Shown: positions 16,871 to 26,507 of the stretch, in pieces | Layout: every line of letters begins with the position of its first letter | Numbering within the stretch: the stretch's first letter is position 1 | Assembly: GCF_014648515.1 (NCBI RefSeq) | Contig: NZ_BMRG01000012.1 | Location: forward strand, 3,505 to 56,384 | From: Saccharothrix coeruleofusca | GTDB lineage: Bacteria; Actinomycetota; Actinomycetes; Mycobacteriales; Pseudonocardiaceae | Direction: 5' to 3' | Length of the DNA: 52,880 bases | Program-made: the position numbers and the translations under genes | The notes under the pieces: generated by a model | Databases searched by the model: none | What the model saw: only the letters and a program-made list of their open reading frames with translations | Told to the model about the DNA's origin: nothing

Positions 16871-17353
16871 GTGGACGGGGCAGTGGACATCTACACCGAC
16901 GGCGCGTGCTGGGGCAACCCCGGCCCCGGCGGCTGGGGCGCGGTGCTCAGGCACGGGCCGCACGAGAAGGAGCTGTGCGGCGGCGACGCCGGGACCACCA
17001 CCAACAACCGGATGGAGCTGCTGGCCCCCATCCGGGCGCTGGAAGCGCTCAAGCGCCCCTCCTCGGTGCGGCTGCACACCGACAGCACCTACGTCCGCAA
17101 CGGCATCACGTCGTGGATCGTGAAGTGGCAGGCCAACGGCTGGACGACCGCGGCGAAGCAGCCGGTCAAGAACGCCGACCTGTGGCAGGAGCTGGCGCGG
17201 GCCGCGCGACGGCACCGGGTCGAGTGGCACTGGGTCAAGGGCCACGCGGGTGACCCGGACAACGAGCGCGCCGACCGCCTGGCCCTGCGCGGGCTGGAGG
17301 AGGCGCTGCGGGCCGCGGGAGTGGACCCGGCCCGGTGGCGCGCCCGGCGCTGA
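16871..17353 (+). CDS. rnhA: Ribonuclease HI
   Basis: A 160-aa cytoplasmic endonuclease that cuts the RNA strand of RNA-DNA hybrids. All active-site residues are present: D10 (DIYTDGAC), E49 (NNRMELLA), D71 (LHTDSTYV), H125 (VKGHAG) and D135 (NERADRLA). The basic helix region [24 protein letters not shown] is the handle seen in the E. coli enzyme. Length is standard and there is no HBD or phosphatase extension. GTG 16871 gives the family-typical N-terminus. It starts only 10 bp after GH92 but its function is unrelated, so separate expression is likely. Confidence 0.95.
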   Translation: MDGAVDIYTDGACWGNPGPGGWGAVLRHGPHEKELCGGDAGTTTNNRMELLAPIRALEALKRPSSVRLHTDSTYVRNGITSWIVKWQANGWTTAAKQPVKNADLWQELARAARRHRVEWHWVKGHAGDPDNERADRLALRGLEEALRAAGVDPARWRARR

Positions 17354-17489
17354 GAACCCCGCTCGGGAGTTCAGGGGACAGGAGGGCAGAAGTCCGGTAC
17401 GCGCGGGCAGAACCGGTGCACGCGCGTGTATCCGATCCGACGCGCGTGATGGAGTCGTGTCGACAACCCCGGCGGCAGGCGGAGGCGTG

Positions 17490-17831
17490 ATGGGTGTGCT
17501 GACCGACGAGGGCACTGCTTTCGCCGGAGATCTGTTCCTGCGCCTGGCCGAGCAGGGCCTGCTGGTACTGGAACCCGACGAGGCCGAGCGCGTGGTGGCC
17601 AGCCTGCGGACGACCCTGGACGAGGTCGCCGCCCGGCTCTACCGGCTGGAGCTGTCGCGCAAGCTGCGCGACTCGGGCTGCCCGATGACCGAGGAGGTGG
17701 ACCGGCTGGCGGTGGACGCGGTGTTCGAGGGCCAGGTCGCCGCCGAGCGGTGGGAGCGGGCGATGGTGGAGCTGCCCAAGTACATCGAGGCGTTCCGCGC
17801 CGCCGCGCGCACCCGGCCGCCCTGCTCGTGA
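17490..17831 (+). CDS. Small conserved hypothetical protein
   Basis: A 113-aa soluble, acidic, helical protein (MGVLTDEGTAFAGDLFLRLAEQGLLVLEPDEAERVVASLRTTLDEVAARLYRLELSRKL...). No family is recognised. Leu/Val heptad spacing suggests a helical bundle; small actinobacterial proteins of this type often accompany type VII or toxin-like loci, but nothing of that kind is here. ATG 17490 has GGAGG 4 nt upstream; in-frame GTG codons at 17487 and 17457 are alternatives. A strong hairpin follows. Confidence 0.55.
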   Translation: MGVLTDEGTAFAGDLFLRLAEQGLLVLEPDEAERVVASLRTTLDEVAARLYRLELSRKLRDSGCPMTEEVDRLAVDAVFEGQVAAERWERAMVELPKYIEAFRAAARTRPPCS

Positions 17832-17841
17832 CCCGCGCCGC

Positions 17842-17875
17842 GTGATCCCCGCCCGGCGCGGCGGGCGGGGATCAC
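17842..17875. terminator. Bidirectional hairpin terminator
   Basis: A perfect 13-bp stem (GTGATCCCCGCCC at 17842-17854, complement at 17863-17875) with an 8-nt loop. It lies exactly between the convergent hypothetical gene and the GH27 gene. Confidence 0.85.
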
Positions 17876-17882
17876 ACTCCGG

Positions 17883-19597
<1,715 letters not shown>

Positions 19598-19740
19598 CCG
19601 CCTGTCGGGCGATCGGCCGGACCGAAAGCATTCGACCACGGGGGAGTCGGCGCCGCACGTGTCGCCAAACGCACACCACGGCTGTCGCTCACCTGTTCGA
19701 GATGCCCGAACGGAGCGCTCAGCGGGCATGTGAGGAACCT

Positions 19741-20703
19741 TCAGGCGGGCTCCGAGGGGCCTTCGGGAACACGAAGGCCCGCCCACACCTCCCGGTGCTC
19801 GCTGGGCGAGAGCCCGAACGTGCCGCGGAACAACCTGCTGAAGTGCGCCGGATCGGTGAAACCCCACCGTGCGGCCACCACGTGCACCAGTTCGCCGGAC
19901 GAGGCCAGGTCCCGGCGGCACCGCTCCAACCGCAGCGCGCGGATTGTCGCCGCCACCGACGTGCCCCGCTCGGCGAACAACCGGTGCAGGTGCCGCACGG
20001 ACAGGTGGTGCGCCGCGGCCACCGAGGCCGGGGACAGATCCGGGGCGGACAGGTGCTCGGCGATGTGGTGGCGGACCTGCGCCAGCAGCGCCCGGTGCCT
20101 GCCGCGCCCGAACGGCTCCGGCTCCACCGCCAGCTCGCGAGCCAGCAGCGCCGCCAGCAGGTCCAGCGAGATGTCGGCCAGCCGCGCGGCGTGCCCGCCC
20201 GAGGCACCCGCCAGCAGCTCCCGCAGCGACCCGGCCAGCAGCGCGCCCAGCCCCTCGCGGCCGGGCAGCCGCACCGCCAGCAGCCGGTCCACCTGCTCCG
20301 GCGGCAGCGGCAGCAGCTCCTCGGGGAACTGCACGACCACCCTCGCGCTCAGCTCGCGGTCGGGGACGGCCCAGCGGCGCAGCGGGCGGGAGGTGCCGCA
20401 CAGCACCAGGTCGCCCGCACCCAGCACGGCCTCCCGTCCCGCCTGGGCGATGCCGAACGTCCCGCTGAGAGCGAGCACCAGGTGGTAGCGCGAAGGGGCC
20501 TGCGCGGGGACGAGCTCGGGAGTCCGGGGTGCGCGGGGCCCGGACGCCACCACCTCGCAGACCCGCACTGCGCCCAGGTCGCGGGACCGGGTGACCGCCT
20601 CGCCGCGGTCCGGGCGCACCGCGTCGGGCACGAGCACCCCGATCGCCGCCTCGTACCACCGACCGCCGCGGCCGTCCCCTTCGGATAAACCGGACCCGAC
20701 CAT
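19741..20703 (-). CDS. AraC-family transcriptional regulator
   Basis: A 320-aa DNA-binding protein. Residues about 40-190 form a cupin-like sensor of the AraC_binding_2 type (VCEVVASGPRAPRTPELVPAQAPSRYHLVLALSGTFGIAQAGREAVLGAGDLVLCGTSRPL), and residues about 215-320 hold the HTH pair (LSPASVAAAHHLSVRHLHRLFAERGTSVAATIRALRLERCRRDL; AARWGFTDPAHFSRLFRGTFGLSPSEHRE). This is the NdpF/FeaR-like layout. The ATG at 20703 follows a GGGGGTGA site. It is co-oriented with, and 250 bp upstream of, the GH27 gene, so regulation of that gene is possible but unproven. Confidence 0.85.
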   Translation of the reverse strand: MVGSGLSEGDGRGGRWYEAAIGVLVPDAVRPDRGEAVTRSRDLGAVRVCEVVASGPRAPRTPELVPAQAPSRYHLVLALSGTFGIAQAGREAVLGAGDLVLCGTSRPLRRWAVPDRELSARVVVQFPEELLPLPPEQVDRLLAVRLPGREGLGALLAGSLRELLAGASGGHAARLADISLDLLAALLARELAVEPEPFGRGRHRALLAQVRHHIAEHLSAPDLSPASVAAAHHLSVRHLHRLFAERGTSVAATIRALRLERCRRDLASSGELVHVVAARWGFTDPAHFSRLFRGTFGLSPSEHREVWAGLRVPEGPSEPA

Positions 20704-21173
20704 GCACGTCACCCCCGTTGTGCGTCTCTCGACAGGAATAGCGGGGCCGATCACGCGGGCGTTACCGGGCAGTCCGGGCGGCCACGTCGAGCACGTGCTG
20801 CTCGGATACGGCGTCACGGTGGTGTGCGCGGTGTACGTCGTCGCGCGCAGCCGCGCAACCGGGTCGGCCCGCTGGTGGTGCTGCCGTGCGGGTCGTGACC
20901 GCGGAGAACTCGACGCTGCTGCGGAAGGCGCCGTGGAGGACGCCGAGGACCTGCTGGCGCAGGCGGCCCGCACGACCACCGCCGCGTCCTGGCCGTCCTG
21001 CGCTACTGAAGGTGGCGCTTGACCGCCCCCCGCTCCACGCGGGCGAGTCGCGCGTCCAGGCACCGCGAGCTGAGCGTTCGGAACGGGCGGGGTCGGTGTT
21101 CGGGCCGGCGTGGTGCGGTTAACCGCACCACGGAGTGCGGGCAGCACGCTTACCGGCTCCCAGGCTGCCCGCG
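20704..21173 (+). other. Region without an intact gene, possible coding remnant
   Basis: No intact gene is supported. On the plus strand, 20786-21022 reads as a hydrophobic segment HVLLGYGVTVVCAVYVVARSRAT followed by an acidic helix (GELDAAAEGAVEDAEDLLAQAARTT) ending at 21022, but the part between is of low quality and the start is unclear. Together with the two broken genes immediately downstream this looks like further gene debris. A small real membrane peptide cannot be excluded. Confidence 0.35.
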
Positions 21174-21622
21174 ATGCCGGTGGTCATGCCGCGACAGGGC
21201 CGGATCAGGGCCGGCTACCGCCCGGACCTCGTCACGGTGCACGCGGTGTTCTACTCCGGCTTCGCCGCGACCTCCAGCGGGGCAGGCGCGGCCTGGACGA
21301 CTACCTCTGGCACACCTTCCTGGGCATCGAGACCGGCATCGACATCCTGTTCGGCCCCACGCACCTCGGGCTGATCGCGTCGGTGGTGATCATCCTGGCC
21401 ACTCCGCTGCGCACCGCGTGGAGCGACAGCTCGCCGGACCGCCGCCCGTCGCTGCGCGAGCTGCTGCCCGCCGTGCTGTCCCTGGCGTTTCGCGCGTCGC
21501 TGGTGCCGCTGTTCGCGCTGCGCCGGTGGCAGTCGCCCTTCGGCACCGCCACGCTGGTGGCGTACCTGCTGGTGCTGGTTTTCCTGGTGCCGCAGGCGAA
21601 GCACGCGGGTGGCCGCCGGTGA
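21174..21622 (+). pseudogene. Decayed gene for a multi-pass membrane protein (frameshift and internal deletions)
   Basis: Two pieces in different frames belong together. 21240-21296 encodes HAVFYSGFAA, like the (W)HAVLYSGF motif of an uncharacterised actinobacterial polytopic membrane family. From 21293, in a shifted frame, the sequence reads LDDYLWHTFLGIETGIDILFGPTHLGL, then an ATPLRTAW block, LPAVLSLAF, and RRWQSPFGTATLVAYLLVLVFLV to the stop at 21622. As I recall them, intact homologues are several hundred residues long with about 50 residues between the first two motifs and a longer stretch after LPAVLSL; both stretches are shortened here. The family recall is from memory; the frame change is seen directly. 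Confidence 0.65.
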
Positions 21623-21652
21623 TTTCGCTTCCACGAGAAGGGATTTGGCCCA

Positions 21653-22059
21653 GTGATCCGTCTGCTCCTGCCCGCCCTGCCGCTCGTCGGGTGCTCGGCC
21701 GCGTCGTCCGCCTCCGACGGACCGCTGCTGCTGGAGCTGTCCTCGGACGATCCCTCGCCGCGGAGGCGGGAAAGCCCGCGAGACTGGACCTCACCGCAGA
21801 CCGGGGCAGAACGTTCGACCTTGCTGGGCAAGCTGTCCCCGTTGCGCGGCAACCCTTTTCGCTCGCTGGTGGCCACACCGGACCGCCCGGACTGGTCGCG
21901 GCCAGCCCCGGTGCCGGACTGGGTGGGACTGGTGGCCGTGCAGGTGGCCGCGGTGGTGCCCCTGCTGGTGCTCATGATCGGCTGCACCTCGGCGGGCTGG
22001 AACTGCTGTTCGCCGGATCGTTTCCGCATTTCAGCGGCCTCAAGGCAAATATCACCTGA
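21653..22059 (+). pseudogene. Decayed gene for a secreted/anchored protein (two frame changes)
   Basis: From GTG 21653 the frame gives a signal-like start (MIRLLLPALPLVGCSAASSA) then LLLELSSDD. From about 21757 the coding-like sequence continues in another frame (AEAGKPARLDLTADRGRTFDLAGQAVPVA). From about 21917 it returns to the first frame with a membrane helix (DWVGLVAVQVAAVVPLLVLMIG). Read across the breaks it is an exported beta-rich protein with a C-terminal anchor. It follows the broken membrane gene by 30 bp, so the two probably formed an operon and decayed together. The end at 22059 is the last stop of the middle frame and is approximate. Confidence 0.55.
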
Positions 22060-22094
22060 TCGGTTGGTATTTCCGGACATTCGAGCGCGCGGTC

Positions 22095-22124
22095 TTGTCC
22101 GCCCCCGAAGCGCGTCGCTAGCTT
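22095..22124 (+). promoter_or_regulatory. Promoter TTGTCC-18-TAGCTT, leaderless for a small leader ORF
   Basis: TTGTCC at 22095-22100 and TAGCTT at 22119-22124 are 18 bp apart. A GTG follows after 7 nt at 22132, the leaderless spacing seen elsewhere in the window. Confidence 0.5.
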
Positions 22125-22131
22125 GCGCGGC

Positions 22132-22182
22132 GTGAATCCGCTTGTCGGGGCGGTGCCTGGAGCACCGGGAGCGCCCGCATGA
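22132..22182 (+). CDS. 16-aa leader peptide ORF coupled to the DUF4239 gene
   Basis: GTG at 22132 starts a 16-codon frame, MNPLVGAVPGAPGAPA, whose TGA (22180-22182) overlaps the ATG (22179-22181) of the next gene as ATGA. The peptide is Pro/Ala/Gly-rich (four Pro in 16), so ribosomes may move slowly on it. Its upstream box has leaderless spacing, so translation could begin here and re-initiate on the membrane-protein gene. The alternative is that this is simply 5' UTR with a GGGAGCG ribosome site for the ATG at 22179. Confidence 0.4.
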   Translation: MNPLVGAVPGAPGAPA

Positions 22183-22937
22183 ACCTGTACCTCCTCAGCG
22201 CGCTGTGGGTCGGCGGCGCGGCGATCGGCGCCGCCGTGCTGGCGTACCTCATCCGCCGCTTCTGGGCGCATGAAGAGCGCGCGCGCAACAACGAGGCCGC
22301 GGGCCAGGTGTTCACTATCGTCGCGGGGCTGAACGCCGTGCTGATGGCCTTCGTGCTCATCGCCCTGTTCGACGCGGCCAAGGAAGCCGACGACGCGTCG
22401 TACCGGGAGGCGGACGGGCTGGTCGCCGCCGCGTGGGCGAGCGACTCCTTGCCCGCCGGGACCGGGGAGCAGGTCCGCGCGCTGGCGCGGGCCTACGCCA
22501 CCACGGTGATCAACGACGAGTGGCCGAGGATGAGCGGGGGCACGGCGGTGCCGTCCACCGGCTGGTCCCAGCTGGACCGGCTGCGGCAGGCCGTGGCGCG
22601 GGCGCAGGTCGACGACGAGTGGCAGGTCGAGCGCAAGACCGAGGCCGCGCACCAGCTCTGGCTGGTCTACGAGGCCCGCCAGGACCGGCTCGACGCGGCG
22701 GGCTCGGGCGTGGACGCGGTCGTGTGGTTCACCCTGCTGCTGGGCAGCGTGCTGTCCATCGGGCTGCCGCTGCTGTTCGGCGGTCCGTCGGTGCGCGCGC
22801 ACGTGATCATCGTCGGCACCCTCACCGCGACCATCGCGTTGCTGCTGTACGCGACCTACCAGATGCAGAACCCGTTCGGCGGCGGCGCGGACGTCGATCC
22901 GGGCGCCTTCCGGGCCGCCCTGGAGCGGTTCGGATGA
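22179..22937 (+). CDS. DUF4239 (bestrophin-like) membrane protein
   Basis: A 252-aa integral membrane protein. Helices lie at about residues 3-25 (LYLLSALWVGGAAIGAAVLAYLI), 43-64 (GQVFTIVAGLNAVLMAFVLIALF), 184-203 (VVWFTLLLGSVLSIGLPLLF) and 208-228 (VRAHVIIVGTLTATIALLLYATY). A 115-residue soluble helical domain sits between helices 2 and 3 (EADGLVAAAWASDSLPAGTGEQVRALARAYATTVINDEWP). This two-plus-two layout with the FxxVxGLNAVLMAFVLxxxF helix is DUF4239, distantly bestrophin-like. The transported ion, if any, is unknown. It is coupled by ATGA to the following gene. Confidence 0.8.
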   Translation: MNLYLLSALWVGGAAIGAAVLAYLIRRFWAHEERARNNEAAGQVFTIVAGLNAVLMAFVLIALFDAAKEADDASYREADGLVAAAWASDSLPAGTGEQVRALARAYATTVINDEWPRMSGGTAVPSTGWSQLDRLRQAVARAQVDDEWQVERKTEAAHQLWLVYEARQDRLDAAGSGVDAVVWFTLLLGSVLSIGLPLLFGGPSVRAHVIIVGTLTATIALLLYATYQMQNPFGGGADVDPGAFRAALERFG

Positions 22938-24022
22938 TCGAGGCGCTGGCCCTCGCGGCGTGCGCCACCCTCCAGGTGGAGACGGCCGAGCGCGGCCCCT
23001 CCGCGCTGGTCCGGGTCGACCTGCCCAGCGGCGCGGCCACGCCGGTGGCCGTGCTCGGCGAGCGGGTCAACGCCATCGGCTACTCCGCGCCCCAGGACCT
23101 GGTCTACGGCGTCGCGGAGTCCGGCCGGGTGGTCGCCTTCGACCGCGCGGGCAACCAGCGGCAGCTGCCCTCGCGGCACTCGTTGCCGCTGCGCGCCGCG
23201 GTGGCGGGCGCGGTGGTGGGGGAGCGGCTGGTGGTGCGGTCGGGGCTGCAGCTGCTGTCGGTGGACGTCGACCCCGCCAGCGCGAACTACCTGCGGGTGG
23301 TGCGCGAGACGTGGCTGCACCCCGAGGCGCTGGCCGTGGACGACTTCGACGCCGACCCGGTGACGGGGCTGCTGCACGGCGTGGCCAGCGGGCAGCACGG
23401 CAAGGCCCACGTCGTCGCGATCGACCCCGCCGGCGGAGCCGTGCGCACCGTGCCGGGGACCGGGGAGCTGCCGGGCGGCCCGGATTACGGGTCGGTGGCG
23501 CTGGGGCGCGACGGCGCGCTGTACACCACCAGCAACCGGCACCACGGCCGCAGCACGCTGTGGAGGGTGGCGTTGGACGGTTCGGGCGCGGTGGTCCGGC
23601 TCGGCTCCGGCCCGGAGTTCCGCACCCTGGACTCGTCGGGCTGCCTGGCCGCACCGCCGGTGGTCGACCCGACGACGACCGCGACCCCGACCACCCCGCC
23701 GACGGGCACCGCGGTCGTCCCGCCGGGCGGTCCCGGCACCCCGTCCCGCACGTCCGCTCCGGCAGCCGACCCCACGACCGCACCGGGCACGGCCGAGACC
23801 ACCGCCCCGACCACCCCGACGACCACGGCGTCGAGCGCCGCGCCGACCGAGGCGTCCACGTCGTCGCGGGGGCGCACCGGACTGAGGGTCCCGCAGCAGC
23901 GGGCCGAGGCGGCGGTCCCGCTCGACCACGACGTGCGCGACCAGCGCCGCTGGGGCCTGACCGCGCTCCTGCTCATCGTGGGAGCGGCGGCGTTGGGCCG
24001 GATGGCCACCCGCCGCCGCTGA
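22934..24022 (+). CDS. Exported propeller-like protein with Pro/Thr stalk and C-terminal membrane anchor
   Basis: A 362-aa protein. A short hydrophobic start (MIEALALAACATLQVE) is a weak signal sequence. Residues about 25-240 repeat beta-strand units of DUF6923/propeller type (PSALVRVDLPSGAATPVAVLGERVNAIGYSAPQDLVYGVAESGRVVAFDRAGNQRQLP; YGSVALGRDGALYTTSNRHHGRSTLWRVALDGSG). Residues about 245-320 are a Thr/Pro/Ala/Ser-rich stalk, and the end is WGLTALLLIVGAAALGRMATRRR, one membrane helix with a basic stop-transfer tail. It would display the propeller on the outer face. ATG 22934 overlaps the DUF4239 stop (ATGA), so both are made together. Convergent with urtE, 3 bp between stops. Confidence 0.75.
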   Translation: MIEALALAACATLQVETAERGPSALVRVDLPSGAATPVAVLGERVNAIGYSAPQDLVYGVAESGRVVAFDRAGNQRQLPSRHSLPLRAAVAGAVVGERLVVRSGLQLLSVDVDPASANYLRVVRETWLHPEALAVDDFDADPVTGLLHGVASGQHGKAHVVAIDPAGGAVRTVPGTGELPGGPDYGSVALGRDGALYTTSNRHHGRSTLWRVALDGSGAVVRLGSGPEFRTLDSSGCLAAPPVVDPTTTATPTTPPTGTAVVPPGGPGTPSRTSAPAADPTTAPGTAETTAPTTPTTTASSAAPTEASTSSRGRTGLRVPQQRAEAAVPLDHDVRDQRRWGLTALLLIVGAAALGRMATRRR

Positions 24023-24025
24023 CCC

Positions 24026-24721
24026 TCACACCGACAGCAGGCGCCGCACGGACTCGTCGTGCAGCTCGGCGACCGGACCGGCGTGCGCCACCCGCCCCGC
24101 GTCCAGCACGACGAAGCTGTCCGCCAGCCGCAGCGCGAGGTCCAGGTACTGCTCGACCAGCAGCACCGTCAGCCCCGCCTGCCGGTGCAGCCGCCGCACC
24201 GCGAGCTCGATCTCGTCGATGACCGAGGGCTGCACGCCCTCGGTCGGCTCGTCCAGCAGCAGCAAGCGCGGGCGGGTGATCAGCGCCCGCGCGATGGCCA
24301 ACTGCTGGCGCTGCCCGCCGGACAGGAACCCGGCGGGCCGCTTGAACAGCGGGCGCAGGGTGGGGAACACCGCCAGCGCCTCCTCCACCGCCGACGCCTG
24401 CCGGTGGCTGGTGGCCTCCAGCGTCACCTGGAGGTTCTCCCACACGGTCAGCTGCGGGAAGGACACGTGGCCCTGCGGCACGAACGCCATGCCGCGGCGC
24501 ACCCGCTGGTGCGTGGGCAGTCCGGTGATGTCCTCGCCCTCCAGCTCGACGCGGCCCGCGGCGGGCCGCAGGAGTCCCATGGTGGTCTTCAACAGCGTCG
24601 TCTTGCCCACCCCGTTGCGACCCATCAGGCACACCAGCGAGCCAGTGGGCACTTCGAGGCTCACCCCGTGCAGGACACGCGCACGGCCGTAGCGAACATC
24701 CACATCGGACACCGAGAGCAT
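24026..24721 (-). CDS. urtE: Urea ABC transporter ATP-binding subunit UrtE
   Basis: A 231-aa ATPase of the LivF/UrtE type, the second of two nucleotide-binding subunits. Walker A is GRNGVGKTTLL, the Q-loop lies around VPQGHVSF, the signature is LSGGQRQQLAIARALI, Walker B is LLLLDEPTEGVQP and the H-region is VLLVEQY. MGRNGVGKTTLLKTTMGLL and DEPTEGVQPSVIDEIE are more typical of UrtE than of amino-acid LivF. The ATG (24719-24721) overlaps the urtD stop as ATGA. Last gene of urtABCDE. Confidence 0.9.
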   Translation of the reverse strand: MLSVSDVDVRYGRARVLHGVSLEVPTGSLVCLMGRNGVGKTTLLKTTMGLLRPAAGRVELEGEDITGLPTHQRVRRGMAFVPQGHVSFPQLTVWENLQVTLEATSHRQASAVEEALAVFPTLRPLFKRPAGFLSGGQRQQLAIARALITRPRLLLLDEPTEGVQPSVIDEIELAVRRLHRQAGLTVLLVEQYLDLALRLADSFVVLDAGRVAHAGPVAELHDESVRRLLSV

Positions 24722-25470
24722 CAGGTCACCGCCTCCCCCTTGGAGCGCCCGAGGTACACCTCGCGCACTCGCGGGTCGTCCTGCACCTCGGCCACCGAGC
24801 CCTCCCGCAGCACCCGCCCCTGGTGCAGGACGGTCACCTCGCGCGCGTACCGCCGCAGGAACTCCATGTCGTGCTCCACGACGACGACCGTGTGCGTCCG
24901 GGCGATCCGCTCCAGCAGCCCGCCGGTGCGCTCCCGCTCGTCCCTGCTCATCCCGGCGACCGGTTCGTCCAGCAGCAGCAGTCGGGGGCGCTGCACCAGC
25001 AGCATCCCGATCTCCAGCCACTGCCGCTGGCCGTGCGAGAGCACCCCGGCGGGCCGGTCGGCCAGCGCGGTCAGACCGGCGGTCTCCAGCGCCGCGGCGA
25101 CCTCGTCGGAGATCCCGCGGCGGCGGCGCAGCAACGACCGCAGGGGCAGCCGGAAGCCCGCCGCCAGGTCGAGGTTGTCCACCACGCTGAGCTCCTCGAA
25201 CACCGCGGCGGTCTGGAACGTGCGCCCCACGCCCAGCCGCACGACGCGGTGCTCGCGCAGGCCGACCAGTTCGACCCCGTCGAACCGCACGCTGCCCGCC
25301 GCCGGCCTGGTCAGCCCGGTGATCACGTCGATCAGCGTGGTCTTGCCCGCCCCGTTGGGGCCGATGAGGAAGCGCAGCTCCCCTTCCGCCACGGTCAGGT
25401 CCACCCCGTCCAGCGCGGCGAACCCGTCGAACACCACGCGCAGCCCGCGCACCTCCAGCACCGGGTTCAC
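24721..25470 (-). CDS. urtD: Urea ABC transporter ATP-binding subunit UrtD
   Basis: A 249-aa ATPase of the LivG/UrtD type. Walker A is GPNGAGKTTLIDVITG, followed by VGRTFQTAAVFEELSVVDNLDLA, the signature LSHGQRQWLEIGMLLVQRP, Walker B LLLLDEPVAGMSRDE and the H-loop VVVVEHDMEF. The signature LSHGQRQWLEIG (His in place of the first Gly) is the form usual for UrtD proteins. GTG 25470 overlaps the urtC stop as GTGA and the stop overlaps the urtE ATG, so the operon is translationally coupled throughout. Confidence 0.9.
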   Translation of the reverse strand: MNPVLEVRGLRVVFDGFAALDGVDLTVAEGELRFLIGPNGAGKTTLIDVITGLTRPAAGSVRFDGVELVGLREHRVVRLGVGRTFQTAAVFEELSVVDNLDLAAGFRLPLRSLLRRRRGISDEVAAALETAGLTALADRPAGVLSHGQRQWLEIGMLLVQRPRLLLLDEPVAGMSRDERERTGGLLERIARTHTVVVVEHDMEFLRRYAREVTVLHQGRVLREGSVAEVQDDPRVREVYLGRSKGEAVT

Positions 25471-26507
25471 CCCGCCACCTCCTCGCGCGGGCGGCGGCGG
25501 AACCGGTCGCGCGCGGCCTCGACCACCCCGGCCAGCCCCCTCGGCGCGAACACCAGCACCAGCACGAACAGCCCGCCCTGCAGGTACAGCCAGCCCTCCG
25601 GGAAGTCCTCGCTGAACAAGGTCTTCGCGTAGTTGACCGCGATGGCGCCCGCCACGGCTCCCGCGAGCGAGAACCGGCCGCCCAGCGCCACGCCCACCAG
25701 CAGCTCCAGCGACGGCACCACGCCCAGCAGCGCCGGGGAGATGATGCCGACGACCGGCACGAACAGCGCCCCGGCCAAGCCCGCCACGACCGCGGATGCG
25801 GCGAAGGTGATGGTCTTGACCAGCGCCGGGTCGTAGCCGAGGAACCGCACGCGGTCCTCGTGGTCGCGCACCGCGACCAGCAGCGCGCCGAACCGGCTGC
25901 GCACCACCAGCTTCACCGCCAGGTAGGTCAGCACCAGCGCCGCGGCGGTGATCGCGTAGACCACCCGCCTGCCGCCGGGGTCGGTCAGGTCCAGCGCGAA
26001 GAACCGGCTGAAGTTGGTCAGCCCGTTGGTCCCGCCGGTCAACCCCTGCCTGCCCACCAGCAGGATGACGAACGCGGCGGCCAGCGCCTGGGACAGGATC
26101 GCGAAGTACGCGCCGCGCACCCGCTGCCGGAACACCAGCAGCCCCAGCAGGAACGCCACCAGCCCCGGCAGCACGACCACGGCGGCCAGCGCGAACACCG
26201 GGTTGGCGGAGGGTTTCCACAGCGCGGGCAGCTCCTCCACCCCGCTCCAGACCATGAAGTCCGGCAGCCCGGCCGGTCCGGCCTCGCGCAGCTTCAGGTG
26301 CATGCCCATCGCGTAGCCGCCCAGGCCGAAGAACACGCCCTGCCCCAGCGTGAGCATCCCGCCTCGGCCCCACGCCAGCGCGATGCCGACCGCGACGATC
26401 GCGAAGCACAGGTACTTGGCCAGCAGCCCCAGGCGGAACGGCGAGAGCACCAGCGGCGCCACGGCCAGCAGCACCACGCACAGCACCAGGGAGATCCGCC
26501 CGCTCAT
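25467..26507 (-). CDS. urtC: Urea ABC transporter permease UrtC
   Basis: A 346-aa polytopic inner-membrane protein of the LivM/UrtC family with about nine helices (ISLVLCVVLLAVAPLVL; YLCFAIVAVGIALAWGRGGMLTLGQGVFFGLGGYAMGMHL; and so on). Typical UrtC segments are WGRGGMLTLGQGVFFGLGGYAMGMHLKLR, LTGGTNGLTNF, RFLGYDPALVKTITFAASAVVAGLAGALFVPVVGIISPALLGVVPSLE (coupling region) and WLYLQGGLFVLVLVFAPRGL. ATG 26507 overlaps the urtB stop as ATGA. Pairs with UrtB to form the channel. Confidence 0.9.
   Translation of the reverse strand: MSGRISLVLCVVLLAVAPLVLSPFRLGLLAKYLCFAIVAVGIALAWGRGGMLTLGQGVFFGLGGYAMGMHLKLREAGPAGLPDFMVWSGVEELPALWKPSANPVFALAAVVVLPGLVAFLLGLLVFRQRVRGAYFAILSQALAAAFVILLVGRQGLTGGTNGLTNFSRFFALDLTDPGGRRVVYAITAAALVLTYLAVKLVVRSRFGALLVAVRDHEDRVRFLGYDPALVKTITFAASAVVAGLAGALFVPVVGIISPALLGVVPSLELLVGVALGGRFSLAGAVAGAIAVNYAKTLFSEDFPEGWLYLQGGLFVLVLVFAPRGLAGVVEAARDRFRRRPREEVAG

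Noticed and set aside
20702-21022. Intact small membrane-protein gene starting at the plus-strand ATG 20702
   Set aside because: The ATG overlaps the start codon of the minus-strand AraC gene, no ribosome site precedes it, and the first 30 and middle 25 residues look random. It is listed only as a possible remnant.
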